Positions 22,150-33,269 of a DNA stretch of 64,000 bases are shown piece after piece. The translations under genes were made by a program, and so were the position numbers. A model generated the notes under the pieces. It was not told the origin of the DNA. It saw only the letters and a list, made by a program, of their open reading frames with translations, and searched no databases. Location: the NCBI GenBank assembly GCA_022605425.2, contig JAKIMF020000005.1, forward strand, positions 1,336,501 to 1,400,500. Reading direction: 5' to 3'. The DNA comes from Hamiltosporidium tvaerminnensis (taxonomy: Eukaryota > Microsporidia > Dubosqiidae). Position 1 is the first letter of the stretch. Each line of letters starts with the position of its first letter.

Positions 22150-23475
22150 TAAATTTATAAATTTTTTTTAAGTTCTAATATCGTTTTTATTTATTCTCTA
22201 TATTTTGTAAAAATAACGAAAAATCTAAAACTTTAAATCGAATAATAGGATATATTTGATTTCTGTTCAATTATCTTCAGATTTTAACTTTTAATACTAC
22301 TATATAACAATTTTATTTATATTCGATTAGACTTTTAAATTATATGAAGCCTTCCCAACGGTTTATATAATCTAAATTTTAATTTGAGATGTTCTTTTTG
22401 TATTGGTAATAAAATATTTAAGTGCTTTATATGCTTTATGAAGAGATTTTTAATGGTATTTTGAATCTAATATAAGATTATGTCATGATTTTATCTGTGC
22501 TCATATTGTAAAATTTTTTCTTTTACTAAATTGCGGGTGCTTAGAATTTTTCAGTGTTCAGAAAAAGGTTTAGTTCCATTATTATCATTTCAGCTTTCTA
22601 GCTTAAATATTACGATATTTAGTTAAAAGAACATTTCACGTTATAATACAAGTAATAATATACGAATCTAATTGTAGAAACAAGTTGTCATTATTTATAT
22701 ATCCCATATTCCTTGCGTTTGGGTTTCAGACTTCGGAATGTAATTTGTGAATGAATATTATAAATCAATTCCTTCTCAAATGCAAACCTAATAGATCTCT
22801 TTTGCTTACTTACCTATTCTATTTCTCTTTACCTCTCAGTGTCGAGGATAAAAAAATTTAATTTCACCATTTCTTTCTTTTAATCTGTTGTAACTCAGGA
22901 TTATAGAGAATTGGCATATAGATTCAGTGCGGTTTATATCCCAAAAAATGGCAAAAATGGATTTCACACCGATTATAGGCACACATTTCCAACCAGATAG
23001 TTTTAATAAGGTATCCTCTACCCGCTTCTCTTTTGCTTATTCCTTAATCTTTCCTTGTTACATTCTTTATTATGCTTATATTTTTATACCAACAGAATAA
23101 TGTAGTATTTAAGTAAAATAATTTCACTTTTCTTACATATTAGAAAGAAAGAAAGAGAGAGATAGAAAAAAAATCATAAAACAGTCTAGAAGCACTCTTA
23201 TATAAATAAAATAGATTAAACAACGTATCAAGTAATAAAACCAAAATTATAATGTATAAAGAATCAATTAAAATAAAAAAAACAAATTCGTCAAAAAATA
23301 TTCTACAATATATTTCATACAAATTATTTTAACATAAACTATTGCTTGAACAAGCATTTCAATAGGTTTTACATTTGAAAATGACAAAAACAGGAAAATA
23401 TTCTTGTTCTATTTAGAATTAATTATTGTGGTGTTTGATAAACATTAAAACCATTAAATCATTTCGCATACAGAA
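22150..23475. other. Intergenic stretch with a mildly G+C-richer part
   Basis: It is mostly AT-rich. Between about 22690 and 23060 the composition is less extreme and both strands have open stretches of 40-58 codons without recognisable similarity, so it may be an old decayed repeat. A GAAA/GA microsatellite lies near 23143-23163. Confidence 0.35.
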
Positions 23476-23478
23476 AAT

Positions 23479-23538
23479 ATGAAACTTTCGGTATATATTT
23501 CATTGATATTTGCTTTGATAGTGCAAGTTCAAAATTGA
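23479..23538 (+). pseudogene. Possible orphan signal-peptide stub
   Basis: ATG at 23479 opens a 19-codon frame, MKLSVYISLIFALIVQVQN, followed by TGA and a nearby TAA. The sequence has the charge and hydrophobic pattern of a eukaryotic signal peptide, but no mature protein follows in any frame I could read. It may be the leftover start of a decayed secreted-protein gene, or chance in AT-rich DNA. No C-run precedes it. Confidence 0.2.
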
Positions 23539-23539
23539 T

Positions 23540-24640
23540 GGCTGTAACATAGTAGGGTCAATACTTTAATTTAAACTTTCCAATGAAATGTGAGATCGAT
23601 TTAAATTTTTGAATGAATTCCTGTAAAACATAGAAACTTAATTCTAATTATAAGTTACTTTTTTAATAAATTAGTCAAACAGTTTAGTATAAAAAAATAA
23701 TTGCAAGTAATTGTAAATTTAAAATTTGTTTTTTGTAATACAATATAACAGTTTGGTTTCTTAATGAGAATATTATTCAAATTGAAGAAAAATAATCAAA
23801 TTTAAGAAATTTTATATTTTTATAAATACTTAAGTGATATAAAAATCATTTGAAATATATTTTACCACTTTGTAAAATCTCATTTGGTTAAAAAACTTTT
23901 CTAAACAAACAAAAATATCGAACCGGGATTTAAATATCAAAATGCTCTTCTTTTGTAAGATTTTAAAAATTTCCAAAATAGCTATCATTGTATTTTTTAA
24001 GAAAATAAGTTACAAAGTCAAAATAAAAAGTCTACTCTCTTCTTCCTCTGTGTGTTTAATATAGCACTATCAGAATATTATTTTACTTTGGACATCAATA
24101 TAAGTCAAAAACGCTAATGTAGCATTATATAATTTTTTAGAATAGCATGAGTTGCTTCTTTATCATATAAAATAAAAATTTCATGTAGATAAAAGGAAAT
24201 GATCTTGGAACAAAAGAAAAGAAGTCTTAGTGAATTCTTCAGTTCCTTGCAAATGAGACCTAAAAAAAATTTATAGTAAGAAAAATAGAATGTATGATAA
24301 TATAGAAAATCAACTGCTTTTGATTCAGTACTAAATACAAATTATTCTTCGAAAAAGTTCAGTATTAAAAATCTCCGCAAAAAATGATAAAAACTTAAAA
24401 TAAACTTTTTAAAACTAAATTAGACCAAAGTATAAATAAATTTAAAACTTAAAATCTAAAAAATATTCATAAAAATAAAAACCTAAAATTCTGAAACGAA
24501 CGAAATAATATAAAATTTGCTATAAAATGTGAGCAAATTTATTTTTAAAGCACAATTTTGGCGAAACAAATCATAGTTTATGTGCCAACTTAGATTCCAA
24601 AGAACGTTCTTTAGATTTTTAAAAGTATATAAAGAAGAAA
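23540..24640. other. AT-rich intergenic stretch
   Basis: No supported gene, repeat or RNA structure was seen. It is the upstream region of the acidic secreted-protein locus. Confidence 0.45.
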
Positions 24641-24644
24641 AAAA

Positions 24645-24857
24645 ATGAAATTAATGAAAAAATACAATTGTTGTTTTTTAATACAAAGTTTAATATTTCT
24701 TATTCCGCTCAACTATATACAATGTTCAAATTCATTCATGCGAAATCCTAACAATATTGCAGATATGTTTATGGTAAAAGAAAAACAAAGAAAATATGGT
24801 CCAGGTTTGGTGATACCAGTAGAAGAAGTCAATCCTAACCCTATAATATATCCATAA
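24645..24857 (+). CDS. Secreted protein N-terminus, frame closed by TAA (70 aa)
   Basis: ATG 24645 opens a frame with a clear signal peptide: a Lys-rich start (MKLMKKYN) and a hydrophobic core ending at NYIQCS, with cleavage expected near residue 28. About 40 polar residues follow, up to PNPIIYP, then TAA at 24855-24857. The frame goes on without a shift for another 144 codons, through KYRGNGKFN and the ATG at 24885, into an acidic Lys/Glu domain. The simplest reading is one secreted acidic protein of about 214 residues interrupted by a single stop. I see no splice sites that would remove the stop. It could be a recent nonsense mutation, a true short secreted peptide, or readthrough. No family is recognised. 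Confidence 0.5.
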   Translation: MKLMKKYNCCFLIQSLIFLIPLNYIQCSNSFMRNPNNIADMFMVKEKQRKYGPGLVIPVEEVNPNPIIYP

Positions 24858-24884
24858 AAATACCGTGGAAACGGAAAATTTAAT

Positions 24885-25289
24885 ATGAATGACTATATAC
24901 CAGCAATGAAAGTACAAATAATCATACAAAATTTGAGTCGACCAGAAGTATTTGAAGGAAACAGCAAGGAGGAAAACGGTAAAGAAGAACCAAAAGAGGA
25001 AGATATTAAGCCGGAAGAAAAGGAAGAAATTAAAGATGAAAATAAAGACGAAAAAAAAGACGAAGATAAAGTTGAAAATAAAGATGAAGATGAAGAAGAT
25101 GAAGACAAGTCTGAAGAAAACGATAATAAAAAAGAAGAAGACAAGGAAGAGAACAAAGAGATTCTCACTAGCGATGAAAAGACCCTTAATCCTGCTACAG
25201 AAGATAACCAGATAAAAGATCTGAACACCAAAAACCAAGATGACCTTCCTGCAGCTGATCAAAGCAAGGAATCAGCTACTTCAAAGTAA
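24885..25289 (+). CDS. Acidic Lys/Glu-rich low-complexity protein (134 aa), same frame as the signal peptide at 24645
   Basis: ATG 24885 begins MNDYIPAMKVQIII and leads into a long run of Glu, Lys and Asp from about residue 27 to 95, with repeated EEK, KDE and EDK blocks, then a Thr/Asn/Gln/Ser-rich tail ending ATSK. It is highly charged and surely disordered or coiled. It lies in the same frame as the signal-peptide ORF upstream and is separated from it only by a TAA and nine codons, so it is probably the body of one secreted protein. Charged low-complexity secreted proteins occur among microsporidian spore-wall and polar-tube proteins, but nothing here identifies it as one. The minus-strand Phe/Ile-rich and Ser-rich frames opposite it are shadows of the purine-rich coding strand. 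Confidence 0.6.
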   Translation: MNDYIPAMKVQIIIQNLSRPEVFEGNSKEENGKEEPKEEDIKPEEKEEIKDENKDEKKDEDKVENKDEDEEDEDKSEENDNKKEEDKEENKEILTSDEKTLNPATEDNQIKDLNTKNQDDLPAADQSKESATSK

Positions 25290-26400
25290 AGTGTGAAAAA
25301 ATTAAACCTTGTATACGAATACTGGTTAGAAATTGATAAAAATAAAGATATTACAAATGTATGAATTGTTCTATTTTAAATTAATTTGCAGGAAAGCCAC
25401 GGATTGAAATTTTTTTTCTTGTTTTGTAAATTATTTAATTTCAATATTTTTTTAAAAACTACATAGATTAAACTATGTGAAAAAAATAAATAAAATTATT
25501 GATTTTAATTGATATAAATACTTAATAAAGTCAATTCGTCTTTTTTGACTTATTTTTATGTATACTTTACCAAATTATCTTCTTCCATATACAGATGCTA
25601 TTTTTAAATTATATATTTGATCTTTGTTTACATTCGTTCTGAAATTAATATTTCAGCAATCGAATATTTGTTTGAAAATAGCCTTTTTTTTTACAGAAAA
25701 AGTTATTCCAAGGAACTAAAAATTACATGCATCTCTCGGTTTCCTCTATGCTCTCACTGAAGCTTCTCAGGTCTCATTAGAATAAAATATTGACTACTGG
25801 GTTTTTTTTCGAGTGAACTAAAAAAATCGTATTCTTTATTCAAACTACTATAAAACGAACTTTGGCTTAATTCTTAGTACTATTTGAACCTTAAAAATAT
25901 ACATTTTTGTATTTGTAAAGTATGCTTTTCGAGTTATTCTACCAGAGATATTACTATAGTACCTAAACGTGTAATTAAAATTGGCTTCATTGTTTTTTCT
26001 AATAATAGATAAAATTTATTAAATGCTAATTTTCGTATAAATTAGAACGTTTAATATTAAATGGCTTTTTGTGATTTGCAGCTTCCTGTGTATTATTCAT
26101 TCTTTCATTCATAAAAAAATATCTGAAATTATTCTATTTATAAGGTAAAAAATTTTATATCCCAAAATAATTCTTAATATTGATGCCTTTTTAAGACGAT
26201 TCTTTTTCTTCAATGATCATTTTCATTTAGAACTACTTCCGAATATTTATTATAATGGACAAATACAGCACAAAGAAAGATATTTTTTACACAAATTTAA
26301 TATGCACAATTTAGAGTAAATCAGCATAATTTCTGTAACGTTTCAATCGATTTGGCGATTTTCGACGCAATTATTTTGACTTTAATAATTATTTTTAAAG
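25290..26400. other. AT-rich intergenic stretch
   Basis: No supported gene or repeat was seen; composition is uniformly AT-rich. Confidence 0.4.
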
Positions 26401-28260
26401 TTCTTGTATCTCAAGACTTCAAAAAAGACACAAAGGAAGCCGTAATGCATAAAGAAGTTAAAATTCACAATATATTCTTATTATTTGAGTATTCAAAGTA
26501 CATTCATCAATGAGTTTCTTAAATTTATTATAAACGGTGTACAATCATTTTTTGTCGTAAACAGTCTTAAAGAAAAGACTTTACAATTCGTAAAAAATCA
26601 TACTAGTTATAGATAAATAACGTTTTTATTTGAGCTTTGTTTACACCACACTCGAGTTTCACAGGATAACAAAGGAACCCATATGAATCGCATTTATAGA
26701 AGTTAAAAACAAGATAATACTTAGAATAGACAAGCCTAGTCACACTAAATTATAAGCAATAAATTTTCTACATGCAATTTACTGATCCGAGACATCATAG
26801 TTTACTAACTTGGAAGTTCTTCACCCTGAACCGACTAATTTTATTGAGTTTCATAAAGCGGTTGCTAGTGTGGTTAAAATAATGAGGTATATTTCAGCAC
26901 GGAATGCAAGTAGGGTTTTTACTTGATTAGAGATACTCGCATAAGGCTTTTAATGGTTTTGAGTCAGGAAACGAACATATGCCTTTGCCCATTTATGATT
27001 GTTCTAAAATAAAATAATAAATATCAAGCTGCAAATCAGAATTTTTGAAAATTAAAAAATACAGAATTACACCAATTAATTTAAATTCTATTATGGTTAT
27101 CGTATAAAAATAAATCATCAGAGAAATTTGAAGGAAATAACTCTAAGAAAATTCATATGATGCAACAAAAAATATATATTTCTATACCGAGTTTTACGGC
27201 ACAAAGATTGTGATTTTAACTGCTTAAACCTTCTTTTTTGTTTAAGAAACATAAGTTAAATCCACGATGAGTAAAGTTTCAATATTGTAGCATTCCTAGA
27301 AAACTGCTTTGCATTGTCAAACTAGGTGAAACTAAAGATCAGCATTGATTATTATGGCTTCGTAATACAATGCACCAGTGTATAAATACACCTAGACAAT
27401 AAATATAATCTATATTCTTTATTACCAAATTATCATTCATCTAATAAATTCTTTAAAAATGCACGCGCCGTTAAAAAGTAAGTAGAACACATAAGTAATT
27501 TTATATTCGAAAAGGTAAATCATATATTTCTATTTTACAACATATTAAATAATAGTGCACTAAATTTGGTTTTAATCTCTTCACCGAATTCGCTTCAACT
27601 TTTTGTTATAACCCATGGTTTTCGTAGGCTATAACTAAAGGGTTAACGTTATTTATAAGTTTAGTATCAAGGAAATCTCATATACGCAATAGTCTGTAAA
27701 GTATTTCCACTGTAACTACCATGAAAATATCACAATGAACTACAAATATTCTCGACTATCAAGTTTAATAATATCTAAGGTTCATAAAAACGCCGAACGA
27801 ACTTCTTCCAATTGATAAAATAAACTTGAGTCAGAACCAAATGCAATTATAAATGGAAAGCCCACTACCGTTACCATTCAGGAAGCGGCATGGCGCCATA
27901 ACTTATTCTAATTCTTACACTATATATTGGGAACAAAGAATGTAATGAGCAGATGGTTATATTAAAATACCACTGATTTTGAATGATATAGCTGCTGACA
28001 AAAATCTGATAAAAAAGAAAAAAAAACAAATAGGATATATAGGCAAGAATAACTCACAAAATATACGATTAATACTGCTCTGCTGGTCGCTAAGCCCAGA
28101 TAAACGTGTAGGATTGTGCATAAGGAAAATACTCCTATCGCATAAAACAATATTTTTACAAAACCGAAACAAAATAATATAGATTAGAAAACTCGTTAAG
28201 GAAGACCGGGCTCTTTAAGAGCCGTAGTGCCAATTAGTAGTAGTAGTAGTAAAGAGAAGA
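26400..28260 (+). mobile_element. Probable decayed mobile element of a second type
   Basis: This stretch is richer in G+C than its surroundings and has broken coding-like frames on the plus strand. The clearest runs without a stop from about 26808 to 26922 (readable peptide HPEPTNFIEFHKAVASVVKI near 26823). Another open piece of 67 codons is at 27979-28182. The end carries a hairpin sequence and five TAG units (28209-28250), which is the way some non-LTR elements end. None of the peptides matches the REL element and I do not recognise them. Element type and exact limits are uncertain. Confidence 0.35.
28209..28250 (+). repeat. Hairpin followed by a (TAG)5 microsatellite
   Basis: GGCTCTT-T-AAGAGCC at 28209-28223 is a perfect 7-bp inverted repeat, and five TAG units follow at 28235-28249. 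A hairpin close to a short tandem repeat is reminiscent of the 3' tails of some LINE-type elements. Confidence 0.5.
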
Positions 28261-29040
28261 AGTGTTAAAGAAGCAGATAATCTTTAGAAAAAAATAATAG
28301 CTCTCAAAACAGAATTCAAAGGCAATCAATTGAATTATATCATATTTCAACCAAGATATTTAACTACGGCAAAGGGTAAACAAATCAGAATCGAAATTAA
28401 TAAAAACTGTATTAGTTTGCATAAAATTTTTGGTTGGTTTAAATCATTCTATGTCAAAGTTCGATCTATAATTTAAATTAAATTTGATGTTTCATTACAA
28501 ACACCATCATTTTGGGTTTTTTTGTTTGGAATAAGAATTTTTTTAATTTAAAATTTCTATTTAAAATCCGCAACAAATATTACTTATCTCTTTTCACAAT
28601 GCATTTCATATTGTTTTGCTCAATCTCATCCGAGGATTTTTTAAAATGAAAATTCTCGTCGATTTTAAACTAATAGTCTTTTCTATAAGCTGACTAAAAA
28701 AATATTTTATGTAATTTTATTGTAGTTTTTTAAAGTCTAATATTAAATTTAAGCCATAATATTATCGAAAATATATCCCATAATAGCAGAATAAAGGATA
28801 ATTATATCCAATATAACTAACCATGGTCCAATATTCAATTTTTGCTTGTTTATTTGTTCAAATACTCGAAAAAAGTCTAAGAAGCAGTTCCGACATCACT
28901 AAGCTGTATCATACATCTATATCAAAATAAAAATTAGATCAAACATCCTACAGTAAAAAATCTAATTTTAGTATGGATCCTAGCTTTTCCTGAAAAAATT
29001 ATTCCAAAAAATTCATTTAAAAATTTGATTTAACCTTATT
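28260..29040. other. AT-rich stretch between two repeat relics
   Basis: Nothing supportable was seen in this interval. Confidence 0.4.
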
Positions 29041-29044
29041 GATT

Positions 29045-29290
29045 CATTCATCCTCGAAACCAAAGGCCCGCACGATGCTTGGTCTCCCTCGGTAATATCG
29101 CCTTTCGGTATTTTTCCGTTGGGTTCGTTTACTTTTTTGTGTTTTGTAACAAGGTGGTTTTAAAGAGTGCGTGTTAGCTCCAGACCCAAACAACACTCTG
29201 GACGACCACTCCTTTTTAGCCGTCTCTTACACAAGCGGAGAATTCCCAAAACCAAATTTTCTTCCGACATGGTGGAGAAATTTATCCCCG
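29045..29290 (-). other. G+C-rich coding-like fragment of unknown origin
   Basis: The minus strand has ATG at 29271 opening 36 codons (MSEENLVLGILRLCKRRLKR, then a Cys-containing stretch) to TAA. Shifting frame at that point gives another 40 or so open codons (NHLVTKHKKVNEPNGKIPKG). Composition is far from the neighbouring AT-rich DNA. It may be a fragment of a mobile element; I recognise no family. Confidence 0.35.
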
Positions 29291-29414
29291 ATAGTTCAAT
29301 TTATTTTTTAAGATTATTGTTGAAAAAACGTCATATATGAAGGAACTGAAAAAACCCTAGAAAAAATAAGATAAGGCAATAAAATAAACCAAAAAAAATT
29401 AATATTTTATAATT

Positions 29415-30310
29415 CATTTCTCAAATGAATTTACTTCGTTTGTCTTATATTCAAGATAAAAATTTTTAAAAGAGCAGAAGGTGGGTTTCAACAGAGCAAA
29501 CGCCTAGGAAAATAGTAGACCATATAGCAATAGAGGTATAAAAAACCCGGTCATGCTATACTAGACTACACAGAAGGTATATGACGCATACGTTTACTCC
29601 TACCAAACAGATAAAAATTTTAAAGTTCAAAACGAATTAGAAGTTTCACGGTTCAAAAAAATATTGAAAATGAGTATAAAAGATAAAAGTAGACACCCGA
29701 ATAAAAACCGATGTCGAAATTCAGAATAATAAGCCAGATATATTTATTTGGAAGAAGTGTCAGATAAGAAAACCTTTTTCAAATAGGAATTATTTACATA
29801 AATTCGTTTAATTAGATTAAAAAAAGAAGCCTTCGGCGTTTGATTCAAAGTCGATGAATTGGTGTTATTTAATATTGTTTTTTGGAGAATGTTCGCCAAT
29901 TTTTGACCCGAGAGGGTATGGTACCGAAATACCATAAGACGCATCTTAAAAGACGACAAATACCCATGCATAATAAGACATACATCCTTTCGATAGTACT
30001 AAATTTGACAATTGGAAGGCATTCTTTTAATCGCAAAGGGTATTTATGTTATAAACAAATGCGAAAAGAACTGAGATAGAACGCCAAATGTATGAGTTAA
30101 AGAGCCAAGGTGCATAAACAACCAACACCCCATTTATAGCAAGTAAATCAACAGGATTATGGTGTGAAACAAGTAAATAAAAATATATTATCTCTTATTT
30201 TAGAAGAAGTAACCGCAGCATGGAACCGAGAATTAATGTAAATGAAGAGTCTGATTTGAAGGAATCCGGTGAAGCAATAATTTAAAAGAAAGAAAATTTA
30301 TAAACTCTGC
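29415..30310 (+). mobile_element. Decayed plus-strand copy of the REL-type retrotransposon (C-terminal third)
   Basis: On the plus strand the broken frames match the C-terminal third of the intact element. SYIQDKNF (near 29440) matches CYIQDRNVF. KIVDHIAIE (near 29510) matches the zinc-knuckle segment KTVDHLATR, here without its cysteines. VDTRIKTDVEIQNNKPDIFI (near 29690-29750) matches the nuclease core. VPKYHKTHLKRRQIPM (29920-29970) lies in a 65-codon open piece, and INVNEESDLKE (near 30230) is the acidic tail. No REL-element similarity was found upstream of about 29415. It is the only copy seen in this orientation. Confidence 0.88.
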
Positions 30311-30319
30311 TCAAATAAA

Positions 30320-31545
30320 TTAATTACTACATGGCGGACTTTAAACTATAATTTCAAACCTAAAGAGTTTGTTCAAAGGTGTAGATAAACCATAAAACAA
30401 TATTGAATTATATTTCTACGCAAGAACACAACGGAGAATATAGAGAAATTTTTCACCTCATCATACGTTGAGATCTAATTGAAACCAATTACTACCAAGA
30501 AAAAAATACAAATTATAGTTATTAAATCCAAGTATTATTTTGTAAAGAACATAGGTTTCTTAAATGTAAATACTTCTATCAAGATATCCCTATTCCTACT
30601 GTTTAATAATACAAGTTTTACATGATTTATACCCTATATTAATTTTTTTAAGGGTGTTTTGTACTTTTTAGCAAATAATATAATATCGCGTTTAACCTAA
30701 CTAACATATATCCTATCTAAAATTTTGTTTAAACTCACAAGAAATTTATATAATAAAAAATAAACTATAAAAAAAACAAGATTGAAAAGTAAATAGAAGT
30801 AAAGGAATAATAAATTATGAAAATCAAATCCCTTCTAACATTTGTATTATCAACGTTGATTTTTTATATTAATATAAAAAATCAAAAATATTTGGTAAAT
30901 TATATGAAACTAATATTTAATAAGTATAAAAATCATATGTAGGATCACGGTTGTAATTATTAAAGATATAATTTACAAATCAACACAAAATTTTAGAATT
31001 AAAAAAACTATAAAAAAACGAATACTAAATATTTCTATTTATTCTGAACATTATAAACATAAATTGATGACTTTTAAAATGTGTTTAATTCTCGAAATAC
31101 TACTATTTAATAAGAACATAGATTTACAAACGAAGACATTTCATATTTAGTTTAAATTCTAAAGAAGGAACTAAGTATTGATAAAAATTCTAATATTTTT
31201 TAAATATAATTATTTTAATAAACTTTGAATATTTTATTAAATAAACAATTGACATATATTTTGGTGTGATCAACAATGCCGAACACTCACTATTGGAAAG
31301 TGTAAAATCACAGGCATACTGATATCGAAAAGCAAAAATAATTTAATATTTAAAACAATTTCAGAAATATATTTTTTGAGGTAAAAATAACACTTAAGTA
31401 AACAATTTATTAATTCCTTATACATTGTAAGTTATGTAAATATATTTTTTGCCTTATAAATTAGAATTTATTAAAGAGAATTTCGAAACATTTTATTTTA
31501 GAATCGCAATAATGCAAGAAATTAGAAAAAAATTCAAATAAAAAA
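30320..31545. other. AT-rich intergenic stretch with one signal-peptide-like short ORF
   Basis: There is no supported gene. A 41-codon frame at 30817-30942 begins MKIKSLLTFVLSTLIFYINI, which resembles a signal peptide or anchor. It has no recognisable mature region and is probably chance or a relic. Confidence 0.35.
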
Positions 31546-31552
31546 TCTTTAT

Positions 31553-33259
31553 TTACCTTTTTTTGTAAATATACCAATATACGCCCAAAAGAACACCACC
31601 AATAAAAACGATTGGTATTAAAACAAACAGCAAAAAATCTTTAATACCGAATTCTTTCGACTCATTCTTGTTATCAGAAGTTGGGGCTTTGGTTACCGGA
31701 ATTATAAAAATATTTTTTCTCTCTTCAGGGCTAAGCCTTGAAAATTCTTGTAAAAAAACATAAAAAAAGATATGATCTTCAGCATAAAAAAGACTGTTCT
31801 TGAATTTTTGTTTGTTTTCGTTGCAATATTTTACAAATTGTCTGATATAATTGCATTCCAAAATATATTTAGCAAATAAATTTACAAAAATAAAAGTTTT
31901 CAATATGCTGGATGTTCGAGGTAATAAACAATGATTTAAATTATTTAAGGCCAGGTTTTTATCGTATTCTATGTGCTGTTCATCAAGATACTCTTTTATG
32001 AATCCTATAAATTTGGCTTTATGTGTATTTATAGCAGAAGCATTTTTATTTTCATTTTCAAATTCTATCTTCAAAACATCTGCAAGAAATAAAATTTCAA
32101 CAATGCTACGGAGCTTTTTTTGTTTGCATGTAACTATTTTTTTAAAACAAAACGCCTTCAAACAAAGTACTACTGATATATATTCATGGTATTCTGTTTT
32201 AGAGATGTTTTTCAAAAAAACGTATAAAGCATTTATATAGTTGATCTCGTCTCTTTCTACAATATATTTAATTACTTCTAAAGATCTGTTCGAATCATCC
32301 GGTTCAATATTAGAAAAAACTCCCTTGTCACTGAATTCGTATATTTCTTTAAAACCGTCTTTCATTTTCAAAATTTTTCTGAAAATCGGCTCAGAAACAT
32401 ATTCCGTGATTTTTTTATAAGATTCAAAATTCATTTTCTCAAAAGATTTATCTATATACGAGGTAGCTTCTGGTGTAAATTCTGAAATTTCGGTAGCATT
32501 AATTATCTCTTTTTTGGTTAAAGATTCCAGTGTAAAGTATTCATTTTTTTTGCCCAAAAGAAACATACACTTTAGACTTAAGAAAAAACCGAAATGATAT
32601 TCATGCGTTGCACAAATTAGATTTTCGCCAAACAAATGAGACTTAGTTTCGTAAGAATTTTTTTTCAACACAATATTCATCAGCACAGCTATATCTATTT
32701 TATTATCTCGGTTTGAGCTATTTTCGATATTCGTACATATTTCAGGGTATTTTTTTTTTAATGAATTATAATCCTGTTTCCACCACTCATCGTAATTACA
32801 ATTCTTTCCTTGTAATCTATATGTTGTGAGTTTTAAAAGAATATCTTTAATATTTGATTTCATGTTTTTATCTTCTTTGCAAAATTCAAAAAATTTCTTA
32901 AAAGTAATCAGATTAAACAAAAGTTCTGGTCTATATCTTTTTATATCAACTTGAGTATCACGATATACAAAGTAACAAATCCAAGTTGTAAAATAAGCTA
33001 AGAATGTATCTGATTCATTGTTTGTAAATTCTTGTATTTTTTTATAATAAAAGCTTGTGATTTTAATCATTTCTTCTTTCCTTTCGTCTTCAATATCGAA
33101 TTCTAACTTATCAAAACATTTTTTCACTTGATCATCGGCTCCGATTTCATAAGATATTTCAAAATAATTGACATCTATAGCTAGTGAATCTCTTGAAATA
33201 GCTGTATATTTAAATTCAGATGCACATATTATTTTACAAATAAAAATAAAAAAATTCAT
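31553..33259 (-). CDS. Predicted type I membrane protein, family unknown (568 aa)
   Basis: The frame is intact and starts at ATG 33259 with CCCC directly upstream, the microsporidian start context. Residues 1-14 (MNFFIFICKIICAS) form a compact signal peptide. Residues about 15-540 form a helix-rich, Lys/Glu/Phe-rich region with scattered cysteines (for example VVLCLKAFCFKKIVTCK and ECNYIRQFVKYC) that could make disulfides outside the cytosol. Residues about 543-563 (LLFVLIPIVFIGGVLLGVYW) are one transmembrane helix followed by the basic tail YIYKKR, so the bulk should face the lumen or the outside. No catalytic or adhesion motif is recognised, and it does not clearly resemble the three-member secreted family in this window. 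A role at the plasma membrane, a secretory compartment or the host interface is inference from topology alone. Confidence 0.88.
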   Translation of the reverse strand: MNFFIFICKIICASEFKYTAISRDSLAIDVNYFEISYEIGADDQVKKCFDKLEFDIEDERKEEMIKITSFYYKKIQEFTNNESDTFLAYFTTWICYFVYRDTQVDIKRYRPELLFNLITFKKFFEFCKEDKNMKSNIKDILLKLTTYRLQGKNCNYDEWWKQDYNSLKKKYPEICTNIENSSNRDNKIDIAVLMNIVLKKNSYETKSHLFGENLICATHEYHFGFFLSLKCMFLLGKKNEYFTLESLTKKEIINATEISEFTPEATSYIDKSFEKMNFESYKKITEYVSEPIFRKILKMKDGFKEIYEFSDKGVFSNIEPDDSNRSLEVIKYIVERDEINYINALYVFLKNISKTEYHEYISVVLCLKAFCFKKIVTCKQKKLRSIVEILFLADVLKIEFENENKNASAINTHKAKFIGFIKEYLDEQHIEYDKNLALNNLNHCLLPRTSSILKTFIFVNLFAKYILECNYIRQFVKYCNENKQKFKNSLFYAEDHIFFYVFLQEFSRLSPEERKNIFIIPVTKAPTSDNKNESKEFGIKDFLLFVLIPIVFIGGVLLGVYWYIYKKR

Positions 33260-33269
33260 GGGGATATAA

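Noticed and set aside
24820-24905. An intron removing the TAA at 24855-24857
   Set aside because: No GTAAG-type donor with a branch site close to a 3' AG was found; candidate GT...AG pairs lack the microsporidian consensus.
24732-25262. Long minus-strand Phe/Ile-rich frame and Ser-rich frame opposite the acidic protein
   Set aside because: Both are complements of the purine-rich K/E/D codons on the plus strand, where signal peptide and composition make better sense.
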